Of a DNA stretch of 64,000 bases, positions 50,747 to 58,891 are shown piece after piece. The notes below the pieces were generated by a model, which ran no database searches, was not told the DNA's origin, and was given only the letters and a program-made list of their open reading frames with translations. The position numbers were made by a program, and so were the translations under genes. Within the stretch, counting starts at the first letter, position 1; each line of letters begins with the position of its first letter. The DNA is from CAWHPS01 sp963831235 (GTDB lineage Bacteria > Fibrobacterota > OXYB2-FULL-49-7 > JAEUSG01). Location of the stretch: the NCBI GenBank assembly GCA_963831235.1, contig CAWHPS010000035.1, positions 124,001 to 188,000 of the forward strand. The letters are read 5' to 3'.

Positions 50747-51958
50747 TTAAGCCGCCTCTTTTATGCCTTTTGGGGTAGAGTTTTTTTCCAGTGTTCCACG
50801 CATAAATCTTGCCTTATTATTTGGTTGGGGTTGACCAATGGTTTCCCATTCAGCATACTCCTTGTAATCCGCAAAAGACATGTATCGGATAGGCTTGGAT
50901 TTTCGTCCCATAATGATTTGTGTATCATCAATAGTTATCTTGGCATAACGAAGCATAGAACTTATGGAGCGATGCCCCGCTATCGTCCTTATGTAATCGT
51001 CATTCCACCCTTCCTTCTTCCAACGGGTAATAGCCCTATGGCGTAAGTCGTGTATGTGGAAGTCTTCTATATCGGCTTTCTCCTTAAGGGTGCCAAAACC
51101 TTTCCGGACGCTTTTAACCGTCTTGCCATTATAGGTAATTATAGTATCAGCGATTTTCATTCCTTCGGCAATTAATTTGTCGTAGCGTGCTTTTTCATAT
51201 TCCAAGATTCTGACCAACTCATCATGAAGAGGAATATCTCGTTTGTCCCCATTTTTAGATTCTGGAACATGGAGAAATAATTTCTTGAAATTGATCTGTT
51301 TCCAACGGGCAGCTAATATTTCTTCGCCTCGCATAGCAGTAAAATCAGCAATCACTAAAACCAATAAAAGATGCCTGTTTGCACCCTTGAGTGTTTTGTT
51401 GAACCTGTTTTTTTGCATCCATCTTACACCGAGCAATTGGTTTATTTCATCTTCATCAAGTATTCTGTCTCGGGTATTATCTTCCTTGGGGATAATAATA
51501 TCATTGAAAGGGTTTTCTGCAAGCCGATGAGATGTAACAGCCCTATTAAAGACAGCTCTCATCATTGTCATTTCTTTACGACAATAGTTTATTGACACCT
51601 GTTCTAAACGGTTTTTAATAAATTCTTCAATTTCTTCTTGGGTTACTGTATTCATCAATCTTGAACCAAAGACAGCCAGAGAACTTTTTAGGTTAGAATA
51701 CATATCTTCACCGGATTTTTGCTTATCGAGCCATTTAAACTTATGCTCATCAGCCATTGATTGATATGTTATGGGTTTGGCTATTCTTTCCAGCAAATCC
51801 CTCGTTTTGTTTACCTGTGGGGAATTTTTAAGATTAAAAAGGATTCGCTTAGCATTTTCAATATCCCTTCCGGCTGCAATCTCAGATTGCTCTCCATTCA
51901 TTTGTATCCTAACATAAAAGCTCTTGCCTCGTTGAATAATATTGCCTAATTTCCTCAT
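50747..51958 (-). CDS. int: Tyrosine integrase of a mobile element
   Basis: A 403-residue phage-type integrase. The N-terminal arm-binding part is basic (MRKLGNIIQRGKSFYVRI), followed by the core SAM-like domain. The catalytic residues are Arg in DFTAMRGEEILAARW, Lys in ESKNGDKRDIPLHD, His-x-x-Arg in HIHDLRHRAITRW, His in AGHRSISS and Tyr in MLRYAKI. Its stop lies 99 bases from the 3' end of tRNA-Met, pointing toward it, the classic layout for an integrase next to attL in a tRNA gene. The second half of the element is not delimited in the window. Confidence 0.93.
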   Translation of the reverse strand: MRKLGNIIQRGKSFYVRIQMNGEQSEIAAGRDIENAKRILFNLKNSPQVNKTRDLLERIAKPITYQSMADEHKFKWLDKQKSGEDMYSNLKSSLAVFGSRLMNTVTQEEIEEFIKNRLEQVSINYCRKEMTMMRAVFNRAVTSHRLAENPFNDIIIPKEDNTRDRILDEDEINQLLGVRWMQKNRFNKTLKGANRHLLLVLVIADFTAMRGEEILAARWKQINFKKLFLHVPESKNGDKRDIPLHDELVRILEYEKARYDKLIAEGMKIADTIITYNGKTVKSVRKGFGTLKEKADIEDFHIHDLRHRAITRWKKEGWNDDYIRTIAGHRSISSMLRYAKITIDDTQIIMGRKSKPIRYMSFADYKEYAEWETIGQPQPNNKARFMRGTLEKNSTPKGIKEAA

Positions 51959-52025
51959 AATTTTATTCCTTTATCATCGCTAATCTGTATTCGCATAATG
52001 ACGCTCCTCTACCATACCCCTGAGT

Positions 52026-52241
52026 TTAGGCTTTAAGTATTATTTGCTCACCCCTTGATAACGCATCATGCACCTGTGAAACTGGAAACCGCCACTGACC
52101 GCCCTGCTTGGTTGCAAACCGAATACTATATTTCTGTGGGTCTTCAGAAAGTCTGCGTAGGATGTGCTGTGCGCTGAACCCCATCACTTGGGCAAACTCT
52201 TTTACAGTCAAATACATCTTACTTTGTTCAATGTTTTTCAT
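52026..52241 (-). CDS. Small HTH DNA-binding protein (excisionase-like)
   Basis: A 71-residue protein with MYLTVKEFAQVMGFSAQHILRRL followed by FATKQGGQWRFPVSQVHDAL, the layout of MerR/AlpA/Xis-type winged helix proteins that act as recombination directionality factors or regulators. A strong AAGGAGGAG lies just before the ATG. It sits 67 bases upstream of the integrase in the same direction. Function as excisionase is inferred from size and place. Confidence 0.75.
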   Translation of the reverse strand: MKNIEQSKMYLTVKEFAQVMGFSAQHILRRLSEDPQKYSIRFATKQGGQWRFPVSQVHDALSRGEQIILKA

Positions 52242-52316
52242 CGTCTCCTCCTTACACTATATATCGTAGATTTTTGGCAATTCTTCTTGTGTTTTCCATT
52301 CTATTGCGGTTTAATG

Positions 52317-52859
52317 TTATAGGATGCCATTTCTTTTCCTTCCAAAGCGCTTTTTTAGGATTTGTATATCCTGACCTGTGATTTTTGCAACTATAGATAG
52401 ACGCTTATTTTCACGGCATAACTTCATAATTGCGAGATGACGGATATCGTAGAAACAAATACGGTCTCTAATTCTCGCCTTTCTTATTTCCTTATGGAAT
52501 TTACGCTGAAAATATATTTGAGAATGGAGGAGAGGTCTACCGGTATGCGTAAGAACATTGTCTTCTGGACACTTATCTCGTATCAGTGTTTTCAGTAATG
52601 GGAGTAATGGTTTAGCAATGGGTACTGTTCGCCCTGATTTGCAAAACATGCCTTCAAAATGAATAGTCCTTCTTTTAAGATTTACATCTTTAACTTTCAT
52701 ACTTAACAATTCCCCCAAACGACCTGCGGTATAATATCCTATCAAACATACCATTTGGATATCTGATGGTAAATGGTTTACCAATGTAATGAAATCGTCT
52801 TCGGACATTTTTCGTAAAGCAAAGGTATCTGATCTTGAGGAAATCAATTTCTTTAACAT
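52317..52859 (-). CDS. Tyrosine recombinase relative lacking catalytic His and Tyr
   Basis: A 180-residue protein equal to the catalytic domain only. The first Arg (YYTAGRLGELLSMKVKD) and the Lys region (CKSGRTVPIAKP) are conserved. Where active enzymes have HxxRH, this reads FYDIRHLAIMK (Tyr in place of the first His). LLGH is replaced by ITGQDIQI, and the nucleophile Tyr position is Phe in LKKRFG. It therefore should be inactive as a recombinase. No arm- or core-binding domain precedes it. It may be a remnant, or may bind DNA or partner proteins. Confidence 0.65.
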   Translation of the reverse strand: MLKKLISSRSDTFALRKMSEDDFITLVNHLPSDIQMVCLIGYYTAGRLGELLSMKVKDVNLKRRTIHFEGMFCKSGRTVPIAKPLLPLLKTLIRDKCPEDNVLTHTGRPLLHSQIYFQRKFHKEIRKARIRDRICFYDIRHLAIMKLCRENKRLSIVAKITGQDIQILKKRFGRKRNGIL

Positions 52860-52957
52860 ACAAGCTCCTTTTGTTTAGGTAATTTACACTAAGCTAATAT
52901 CATTTTGCCTATCATTCTATGGATTTATAATCATAGAACATTAATAAAACACGCATT

Positions 52958-53071
52958 TTAATCTAAATACCATTCAATATCTTTTTCGGAATATTTAAGA
53001 CTCATTTCCAATAACTTTTTAAGACTATCTGGCATATTACCAAGCTTTGTTTTGATGTTTTTCAAAGTCAT
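52958..53071 (-). CDS. Possible small ORF (37 residues)
   Basis: A 114-base ORF in the gap before the IS91-like gene: MTLKNIKTKLGNMPDSLKKL then LEMSLKYSEKDIEWYLD. It is amphipathic and charged, with only a weak AAGAAAG before the ATG. It lies behind (5' of) the recombinase relative in the same direction, possibly the leftover of a larger gene. Evidence is thin. The rest of the 331-base gap shows no gene. Confidence 0.25.
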   Translation of the reverse strand: MTLKNIKTKLGNMPDSLKKLLEMSLKYSEKDIEWYLD

Positions 53072-53190
53072 CTTTCTTATTCTATAAGCCCCTATAACTT
53101 GAATGCATAGGAATTTTCATCTTCTTTTAGGGGAAAAAACTTGGCTAACAGATTGTGACAATAGGAGTTGTAGTAAATTATTATTAGGAT

Positions 53191-54480
53191 ATGGATGAGA
53201 AAGAAAGGAAAGATTGGAATGTATTTAAGCAGATATTCTCGGATCATTGGCCAGGCTTCAAGCATAAACATCCGATGTACGATACGGAATATTACAACAG
53301 CGTTGTAGAAAAGATGCTCGATTGTGGTAATCCGGAGAAAATGGGGTATGTCGAATATCTCTGTATGGATTGTGGCCAGGGTCACAGGGTGGTATCGATG
53401 AGTTGTAAAGGCTCGATGTGTTTACGTTGCGGGAAAGTCTATGTGGATAATTGGGTGAGCCAAGTCAGCGAGATGTTGCATCCAGGAGTAGTTTACCGAC
53501 ATATTGTTTTGACGGTTCCGGAAGTATTATGGAAGACGTTCTTTGATAATGTCGGATTGTTAGGACCATTTTTTCATTGTGGGGTATCTTGTTTGGATGA
53601 TTTTTTTAGTGCAACCGCCAAATTTACCTTATGCGGGGGATATATCGTAGTATTGCAGACGAATAGCCGTAACGGGGAATATAATCCGCATCTGCATATT
53701 ATCGGAACGAGTGGCGGGATAACAACAGAGACAAAAGAATGGAAGCATTTAGGATATCTGCCATACAATGTATTACACAAGAAATGGCAGTGGTATTTAT
53801 TGGAGATGCTTAAGCGGGAACTGGGCAAGAAGAAGATAGGCAAATTGGTGGATGATTGTTATAAAAAGTACCCCGAAGGTTTTGTCGCCAACGTGCAGAA
53901 AGGCGATGTTCCCTCTCGGTATCGGAGTTTAGCGAAATATTTGGCGAAATATGTTGTGAGTCCTCCGATATCGGTAAAGCGGATAGACCGTTATGATGGG
54001 GCAGAGGTGACTTATCATTATCGGAGCCACAAGACCAAGCGTGTGGAGCAGGAGACAATACCGGTCTATCGTTTTATCGGGAGAATGATACAGCACGTAT
54101 TGCCGAAGGGGTTCAAGCGGATAAGATATTTTGGTGTGCAGGCGACAAGAACATTTGAGAAAGTAAAAGCCATCATTGAAACAGCGCTGGCTAAGGTGAA
54201 GGGTGTGGTGAAAGACGGTATACAGATAATTGCGAGAAAAGATTATCGAGAAAGGTACAGGGAGAGTACGGGCGTTGACCCCCTTATTTGTCCACATTGC
54301 CGGAACAAAATGGAACTCTGGAGAATTTGGCATCCCAAGCATGGGTTCATTTATGATGCGCTGGAAGCGCTCAAGAAAGGAATGGATGCGTCAGCAAAAG
54401 AAATCATTGAAGCGGGAGAGGTGTTACATACCCTTCGGCCCTCCGCCGAGGGAATACAATTATCGTTGTCCCTTGTGTAA
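53191..54480 (+). CDS. IS91-family-like transposase (HUH/Y2 type)
   Basis: A 429-residue transposase. The N-terminal zinc-binding part has CMDCGQGH and CKGSMCLRCG. The HUH motif is NPHLHIIGTSGG and the catalytic tyrosines are in RYRSLAKYLAKYV, the Y2 pattern of rolling-circle transposases. A further zinc site CPHCRNKMELWRIWHPKHG is near the C-terminus. Such elements move without terminal repeats or target duplications. The hairpin CGCCCGAAGGGCG at about 54630-54642, just past the reading frame, could be the terIS end. The start of the element is not defined. Confidence 0.88.
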   Translation: MDEKERKDWNVFKQIFSDHWPGFKHKHPMYDTEYYNSVVEKMLDCGNPEKMGYVEYLCMDCGQGHRVVSMSCKGSMCLRCGKVYVDNWVSQVSEMLHPGVVYRHIVLTVPEVLWKTFFDNVGLLGPFFHCGVSCLDDFFSATAKFTLCGGYIVVLQTNSRNGEYNPHLHIIGTSGGITTETKEWKHLGYLPYNVLHKKWQWYLLEMLKRELGKKKIGKLVDDCYKKYPEGFVANVQKGDVPSRYRSLAKYLAKYVVSPPISVKRIDRYDGAEVTYHYRSHKTKRVEQETIPVYRFIGRMIQHVLPKGFKRIRYFGVQATRTFEKVKAIIETALAKVKGVVKDGIQIIARKDYRERYRESTGVDPLICPHCRNKMELWRIWHPKHGFIYDALEALKKGMDASAKEIIEAGEVLHTLRPSAEGIQLSLSLV

Positions 54481-54625
54481 GACAGAGATAAAAGTCAACG
54501 AGGCCATCGTGGATGTCGGGATTGGCATGGCTAAATTCAACAATGAGTATCAGGATGGTGAAATGCCAAAAGTGGGATGTCCGGGGTGTAACAATTACTC
54601 CATGGAATGTACGGAGGAGCTCTGA
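54386..54625 (+). CDS. Zinc-ribbon ORF overlapping the transposase 3' end
   Basis: Reading in a shifted frame, the DNA codes for MRQQKKSLKRERCYIPFGPPPREYNYRCPLC... with four Cys pairs (CPLC and CPGCNN), continuing beyond the transposase stop to 54625. The Cys-rich sequence with a GIGMAKFNNEYQDGEMPKVG linker looks like a genuine zinc ribbon, perhaps the C-terminal domain of the transposase, lost to the main frame by one base shift near 54440-54470. Alternatively it is an independent overlapping gene. Start is uncertain. Confidence 0.45.
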   Translation: MRQQKKSLKRERCYIPFGPPPREYNYRCPLCKTEIKVNEAIVDVGIGMAKFNNEYQDGEMPKVGCPGCNNYSMECTEEL

Positions 54626-54643
54626 AAGTCCGCCCGAAGGGCG

Positions 54644-55096
54644 CTAAGTTCTAAGATTCTTATTTATCTGTTCAATATGTTTTTCAAAATGAAGGATATG
54701 TGCCTGTATTAAACTGTTTACTGTCATACGTCCACGTGTTGAATGAAGCCCTTCCATCTGTAACTGCACCTCATTCAGTGATTCTATTAAGCGATAATTG
54801 ATATTGCGAATCAATTTTAAAATAGAAAGACTCTCGCTAACATCAATATTGCTATGGTTGAACGCTGTCGCCCATTTATCTTCATTATGATTAACTAAAA
54901 ATGGGACATCATCAGCCAAAATGGAACGGAATCTCGTATAAACCTGTATTTCAGTATCAACAAGATGGGCTACGATTTCAGAAATGTCCCATTTGTTTTG
55001 AGCAATGCGAAATTTCAGTTGTTCTTTAGATAGATTCTTCAAGATAGCCTCAAGCTTGGAAATTTCTGTAATATAGGCTTTGTATTTATCACTCAA
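54644..55096 (-). CDS. DinB superfamily protein
   Basis: A 150-residue four-helix protein. The His metal ligands are placed as in the family: WDISEIVAHLVDTE (first His) and a C-terminal IQAHILHFEKHIEQINK (two more). DinB-like proteins include thiol-dependent transferases in thiol (bacillithiol/mycothiol) pathways and proteins of unknown role. The gene is convergent with the IS91-like element and 27 bases from the next gene. Function is not clear. Confidence 0.82.
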   Translation of the reverse strand: MSDKYKAYITEISKLEAILKNLSKEQLKFRIAQNKWDISEIVAHLVDTEIQVYTRFRSILADDVPFLVNHNEDKWATAFNHSNIDVSESLSILKLIRNINYRLIESLNEVQLQMEGLHSTRGRMTVNSLIQAHILHFEKHIEQINKNLRT

Positions 55097-55123
55097 ATCA
55101 GCACCTCCGATTTTGTATAATAT

Positions 55124-56176
55124 TTATTTTGAATTTGAATCTGTTATTATTGTATGCCAACGTCTTTTCTCTTTTTCAGGATCAATGCCCGAAATGATTT
55201 TGGGGAAATATTGTGCAAGACTCATTTTACTATTCTCATATCCCTTAAGTTGCTCGCAAATTGCAAAACAAAGAATAAAACCTAATTTATACTCATCCTT
55301 AATACGTGTATATACCAAACTATCGGACAATCCCATTTCATGAGCATAAATGACTATGCCAAGAGTACGAACAAATGCTTCATCAATATGGCTATACCCG
55401 ATATGACCATCGGAGGATGCAAGTTTAAACAATTCAGAAAACCGATTAATGGCATTGCTGTCAAGCTGATTGGTCAGTGGAGTTATAACATGATGAAGAG
55501 CTTCATGATAAAATGAACTTGTACCAGGTTCGTCAATTTGTGGACCAAATACAAGAAATATCTCATTGTTAATGTTTTCAGTGAATGCAGTAAAATATGA
55601 TTGCAACGGAGCAGAAATTACATAAATCTTCGAGGCTTCGTGAGAAAAATATGTACTATCAAGACGACAATATTGTGTAATGTTGTATATTGCACGATAA
55701 GCATAGGGTTTATGTTTATCACTTAACGCCTGAAACTGGGAACGGTATTTTGCCCAAAGAGTTGAAATTTTACCTCTGGTGTAAAACTCAGCCAAAATTG
55801 GCGAGAATCCTTTCATGGTTTGCTTTAATTCCTTGGAATAGACCGTATCTTTAAAATTTCTTTGTAATTTGAAGTCAGGTGGTCCATTTGTTAGTAAAGC
55901 ATATGAAGCCCAACTGGAGAAATCAGCATTAATTGTGTTGTAATATGCTCGCAACTTCGCAAGATAGGAAGAATCAAGAATACTGAACAATTCTTTTCGC
56001 ACTCCAGCTCTAAGTGGATGCATACCTTCTTTCCGCCATTCGTGGTCATAACCAGCAACATTTTGAAAAGCTTGTGCAGTAAAAACACGAATATCCTGAT
56101 CAAAATTAAAGAGGCTATCAGAGCTTTGCGCAAGAAGATAATGATGAAACAAACAGAATATTACGAGCAATTTCAT
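55124..56176 (-). CDS. Secreted HExxH metallopeptidase-like protein (DUF4932-like)
   Basis: A 350-residue protein. Residues 1-16 (MKLLVIFCLFHHYLLAQ) are a signal peptide. The zinc motif is SSFYHEALHHVITPL (HEALH fits HExxH), near residue 228, and a further Glu/His pair is in SHIDEAFVRTLG. The order resembles DUF4932-type zincins from my memory. The role is unknown, and it could be a cell-surface protease delivered by the mobile region. Confidence 0.65.
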   Translation of the reverse strand: MKLLVIFCLFHHYLLAQSSDSLFNFDQDIRVFTAQAFQNVAGYDHEWRKEGMHPLRAGVRKELFSILDSSYLAKLRAYYNTINADFSSWASYALLTNGPPDFKLQRNFKDTVYSKELKQTMKGFSPILAEFYTRGKISTLWAKYRSQFQALSDKHKPYAYRAIYNITQYCRLDSTYFSHEASKIYVISAPLQSYFTAFTENINNEIFLVFGPQIDEPGTSSFYHEALHHVITPLTNQLDSNAINRFSELFKLASSDGHIGYSHIDEAFVRTLGIVIYAHEMGLSDSLVYTRIKDEYKLGFILCFAICEQLKGYENSKMSLAQYFPKIISGIDPEKEKRRWHTIITDSNSK

Positions 56177-56308
56177 TTTTTTATCTTTCGGAGAAAGCTC
56201 TTCCTGTTTTATGAAAGGTTTTAATTTCTCACGTTATTTAATCAAACAGCTTATTAATTCATTACAGGATGTTTTATGTCTGCCAAGAGAATCCTCCCGC
56301 AATGAAGA

Positions 56309-56336
56309 GTAAAACACCCCGTCCATAGAACGGGGT
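56309..56336 (-). terminator. Terminator downstream of the SWIB gene
   Basis: A 7-bp stem ACCCCGT (56316-56322) and ACGGGGT (56330-56336). Read on the minus strand the hairpin is followed by GTTTTACTC, giving a short U-rich tail. It stands 27 bases beyond the SWIB stop. Confidence 0.65.
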
Positions 56337-56362
56337 ATTCTGTGAAATCTAAATTGACGGAA

Positions 56363-56644
56363 TTATTTTACATGCTTGGCGACGAGCTTTGTCATCTCAA
56401 ACATGTTGACGGTCTTCTTGCCGCCGAACACAGCTTTCAGGGCTTCGTCTGCGTTGATGTTGCGCTTATTCTTGGAATCTTGGAGACCGTTCTTCTTGAT
56501 GTATGCCCAGATTTTCTTCGTCACTTCTGTGCGTGGTATCGGCTTTGCTCCGACGACTAGGGACAACACCTCATCTGGTGTTACCGGCTTCATAAACGCT
56601 GCATTGGGTTTACGGGCACTTTTCTTAACGGCTTTCGTTGCCAT
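56363..56644 (-). CDS. SWIB/MDM2 domain protein
   Basis: A 93-residue protein. After a basic N-terminus (MATKAVKKSARKPN) comes a complete SWIB domain: FMKPVTPDEVLSLVVGAKPIPRTEV, then IWAYIKKNGLQDSKNKRNINADEAL and VFGGKKTVNMFEMTKLVAKH. SWIB domains are common in chromatin complexes of eukaryotes and occur in some bacteria, often with DNA-binding or topoisomerase partners. It shares direction with an HU protein to its right, suggesting a nucleoid role for this element. It is followed by a terminator at 56309. Confidence 0.92.
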   Translation of the reverse strand: MATKAVKKSARKPNAAFMKPVTPDEVLSLVVGAKPIPRTEVTKKIWAYIKKNGLQDSKNKRNINADEALKAVFGGKKTVNMFEMTKLVAKHVK

Positions 56645-56798
56645 ACTGAATCCCTTCGGTAAAATGTGAATGTGTTTTTCCTATGTGGAAAATATGTTGT
56701 GCCATAGTTACAAGGCAACAGAAGCGGTAATGGGACATACCCCCTATTAACTTAATTCCTTCACGGGTTCTGTATCGGCGGCTTCTTTCTTTTCTTTT

Positions 56799-56835
56799 AA
56801 AATAGTGCGGTCATGGGGTGTGACCACACTATTTT
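56799..56835. terminator. Bidirectional hairpin between SWIB and HU genes
   Basis: Arms AAAATAGTGCGGTCA (56799-56813) and TGACCACACTATTTT (56821-56835) pair over 15 bp with one mismatch and carry A/T ends that give a U-tract in either direction. It lies 28 bases past the HU stop and so ends that gene. Between it and the SWIB start (56645-56798) no other gene is clear; the SWIB promoter must lie there. Confidence 0.75.
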
Positions 56836-56863
56836 AACATCCTTCTCGGATTCCATATTATGT

Positions 56864-57175
56864 CTATCCCTGATCCTGTTTTGGCGTGGGTATTCCCTTA
56901 TTAACACGGCTTTTAAATTCCCTGCTTGCTTGGAAGATTGGTTTTGTACCCGCTTTTATCTCTACCTTTTCTCCATTTCTTGGATTCCTTGCCAGATGAG
57001 CATTCCGCTTTTTCAATTTAAAACTCCCAAAACCACGAATTTCAATGTTGTTCCTATCAATAAGTGTACGGGAGATTGTTGCAAATAATTCCTCTATAAC
57101 AATTTCACAGTCAACTTTGGTCAAGCCTGTCCGGACTGAAATTTCATTTACAATATTCTTTTTTGTTACAGACAT
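56864..57175 (-). CDS. HU/IHF-family DNA-bending protein
   Basis: A 103-residue HU-type protein. It shows NIVNEISVRTGLTKVDCEIVIEELF, the IEIRGFGSFKLKKRNAHLARNPRNGEKVEIKAG arm with the DNA-intercalating Pro in the RNPRNGE loop, and PIFQASREFKSRVN at the end. It is slightly longer than HU (90), with a C-terminal tail. It is encoded 17 bases after the zinc-ribbon gene on the same strand and carries its own terminator. Confidence 0.95.
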   Translation of the reverse strand: MSVTKKNIVNEISVRTGLTKVDCEIVIEELFATISRTLIDRNNIEIRGFGSFKLKKRNAHLARNPRNGEKVEIKAGTKPIFQASREFKSRVNKGIPTPKQDQG

Positions 57176-57192
57176 GGTTTGTTTCGTTTCTA

Positions 57193-57405
57193 TTATGCCC
57201 CTTCAACAAGCCTGATAATTTCTTTCCCGCACTCACTACAGAAGCCCTCCAAGAGGAGGTTTGGTTTATGAAAAGAAAGTGTATAGTTTTCAATGGTGAC
57301 ACCCTTCATACATTTTGAACACCAAGAAGTTTCGACAACACCCTTCTTGGCGTATTCGGGCATCTTTCTCCAGAAATCCATAGCTTTGTCGGGGATTGAT
57401 TCCAT
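57193..57405 (-). CDS. Small zinc-ribbon protein
   Basis: A 70-residue protein from ATG 57405 (MESIPDKAMDFWRKMPEYAKKG). Two Cys pairs, SWCSKCMKGV and GFCSECGKEI, make a likely zinc-binding site. The longer upstream frame to 57465 lacks a motif. It leads the HU gene. Similar short zinc-ribbon proteins are frequent in mobile elements. Function unknown. Confidence 0.6.
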   Translation of the reverse strand: MESIPDKAMDFWRKMPEYAKKGVVETSWCSKCMKGVTIENYTLSFHKPNLLLEGFCSECGKEIIRLVEGA

Positions 57406-57589
57406 TTGTGTTTTTCCTTTTATGGTAAAATAAATTGTTACACAGTAAAGCGGAAAGGATGCCATTGACAGAACCCTGTATGAAGGATTAGTATTCTTTA
57501 TCTGGAAAAGCGTAAAACAGGTTGAGGTTCAATAGGTTACAAGGGAATCGTGATCAAGGAATAGCTATGGTTTTTATCAATGCCAACCC

Positions 57590-57618
57590 TTGAAACTGTC
57601 GATGTGCTATTGTATAAT
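57590..57618 (+). promoter_or_regulatory. Near-consensus promoter giving a probable leaderless mRNA
   Basis: TTGAAA (57590-57595) and the perfect TATAAT (57613-57618) are 17 bases apart, the ideal sigma-70 spacing. The predicted start of transcription, about seven bases past TATAAT (57624-57626), coincides with the A of the ATG at 57626. No Shine-Dalgarno sequence precedes that ATG. It implies leaderless translation. Confidence 0.7.
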
Positions 57619-57625
57619 TAGAAAT

Positions 57626-58480
57626 ATGGTCGAACTCAATGTGCCTAATAAGTTGTCTGTTATCACAGAACACTTGGACGACTATTTATCCTTTGCGGAC
57701 AAACTAACAAGTGTAAGCACTGGTGAGGTTGCAATAACATTTCCGACGAAGTTCTGGACATACCCCGCAGGTCTTGTTCTGCTTGCACAATACGCTTCAA
57801 AAATAAGAAAAGCCAAAGGCAATCTTCTCTGTAAAAACACACCGAAGTACATAACAACTTCCAAGAACGGTCAACTGTCGAGTATTCTCAATTTAAAAAC
57901 ACTGAAACAGAGATACCAGACAGAAACAACAAGTGAAGAAATCGTTCAATTCATTTCTGCCCACGGTGATATCGGGAAATATGTTGATAAAAATCTCATC
58001 CAAGACAACCTTGATGAAATGATGCTAAATGCTTTTGACCATTCCGGCGAGTCAGAAGTGTCTGTTTTCGGGCAAAGCTATTCCACCAAACAAGAAGTGA
58101 TCTTTACGGTGCTCGATCTTGGCATAGGAATACCAGAACACATCCGTAGAAAATACCCACCTTCTTTAAAACCAGAGAATGCGCTCTTCGCTGATGATGC
58201 CTATTGCATTCAGCAGGCAACCCACGAAGGCTTCACTGGGTCAACGCCTGATAAGAACAGTGGCGTTGGTCTTTATTATCTAAAGCAGTTTATTGAAAAT
58301 ACAAGAAGCAATCTTCGGATAATATCGGGAAATGGATATTATGAATGTATAGGCGGTAAGGAACGAACCAGCAAAAACACCATTCCCTTTAGAGGAACCA
58401 TTGTTGATTTTCAACTGCTTCTGAGTAAAGTACCTGATAACCAGACACCAGCCCTTGTTTCTGATGATTTCCCTTTTTGA
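57626..58480 (+). CDS. HATPase domain protein of two-gene module (with DUF4325)
   Basis: About 284 residues from ATG 57626 (MVELNVPNKLSVITEHLDDYL). The first ~120 residues look like a STAS-type alpha/beta domain (VAITFPTKFWTYPAGLVLLAQYASKIRKAKGNLL). A GHKL ATPase follows: N box NLDEMMLNAFDHSG, G1 VLDLGIGIPEHI, G2 SGVGLYYLKQFI. The ATPase is thus related to anti-sigma kinases and histidine kinases but lacks a HisKA domain. It is paired with a STAS-like DUF4325 protein 24 bases downstream. An anti-sigma/partner-switch unit is suggested (inference). Confidence 0.72.
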   Translation: MVELNVPNKLSVITEHLDDYLSFADKLTSVSTGEVAITFPTKFWTYPAGLVLLAQYASKIRKAKGNLLCKNTPKYITTSKNGQLSSILNLKTLKQRYQTETTSEEIVQFISAHGDIGKYVDKNLIQDNLDEMMLNAFDHSGESEVSVFGQSYSTKQEVIFTVLDLGIGIPEHIRRKYPPSLKPENALFADDAYCIQQATHEGFTGSTPDKNSGVGLYYLKQFIENTRSNLRIISGNGYYECIGGKERTSKNTIPFRGTIVDFQLLLSKVPDNQTPALVSDDFPF

Positions 58481-58504
58481 AGAACAAATAGTTATATTTA
58501 AATT

Positions 58505-58825
58505 ATGACTGAAAAGAAAACCGTTATCGCCCTTGCTACTAAATACGGAGCGCACCTTGCCACAAGAGAGATATGGGGACAGAAGGTTTGTTCCGATATT
58601 AAAGCATTGTTGGCGATGGATTACTCTATTGAAGTGTCATTCAAGGATATGGTATCAACCTCTCCATCTTTTTTGGATGAAGCATTCGGAAAACTGGTTG
58701 AGGAATACGATTTGGAGTTCTTGAAAAAGCGACTTTCATTCACAAACATTACTGATTATTATCGCACCAATTTGAATAAAGCCATCCTTCGGCGACATAG
58801 CCGGAAACAACAAGCCCATTCTTAA
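58505..58825 (+). CDS. STAS-like DUF4325 protein
   Basis: A 106-residue protein in which VSFKDMVSTSPSFLDEAFGKLVEEYDLEFLKKRLSF is the DUF4325 pattern (STAS-like; VxxSxSFxDExxGxL). Its start at 58505 follows the ATPase stop by 24 bases in the same direction, and it likely depends on the same promoter. Genes of this ATPase plus STAS-like type often occur together, but their role is not known to me. A phosphorylatable Ser may be among STSPS. Confidence 0.75.
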   Translation: MTEKKTVIALATKYGAHLATREIWGQKVCSDIKALLAMDYSIEVSFKDMVSTSPSFLDEAFGKLVEEYDLEFLKKRLSFTNITDYYRTNLNKAILRRHSRKQQAHS

Positions 58826-58891
58826 CTTCTTTTTTGTTGAAGTATCCATCAATCACTGTTCCAACAAACCCTTATTAATAATGAACCATAT

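Noticed and set aside
52860..53190. Possible second IS91 terminal hairpin before the transposase
   Set aside because: No convincing palindrome or conserved GTTC/GAAC end could be located.
56738..56835. 25-codon GTG frame on the minus strand overlapping the HU terminator
   Set aside because: It spans a hairpin terminator and lacks a ribosome-binding site; too short to support.
57590..57625. Longer N-terminus for the HATPase protein starting at TTG 57590
   Set aside because: The TTG is the -35 box of the promoter and the segment lies upstream of the predicted transcript start.
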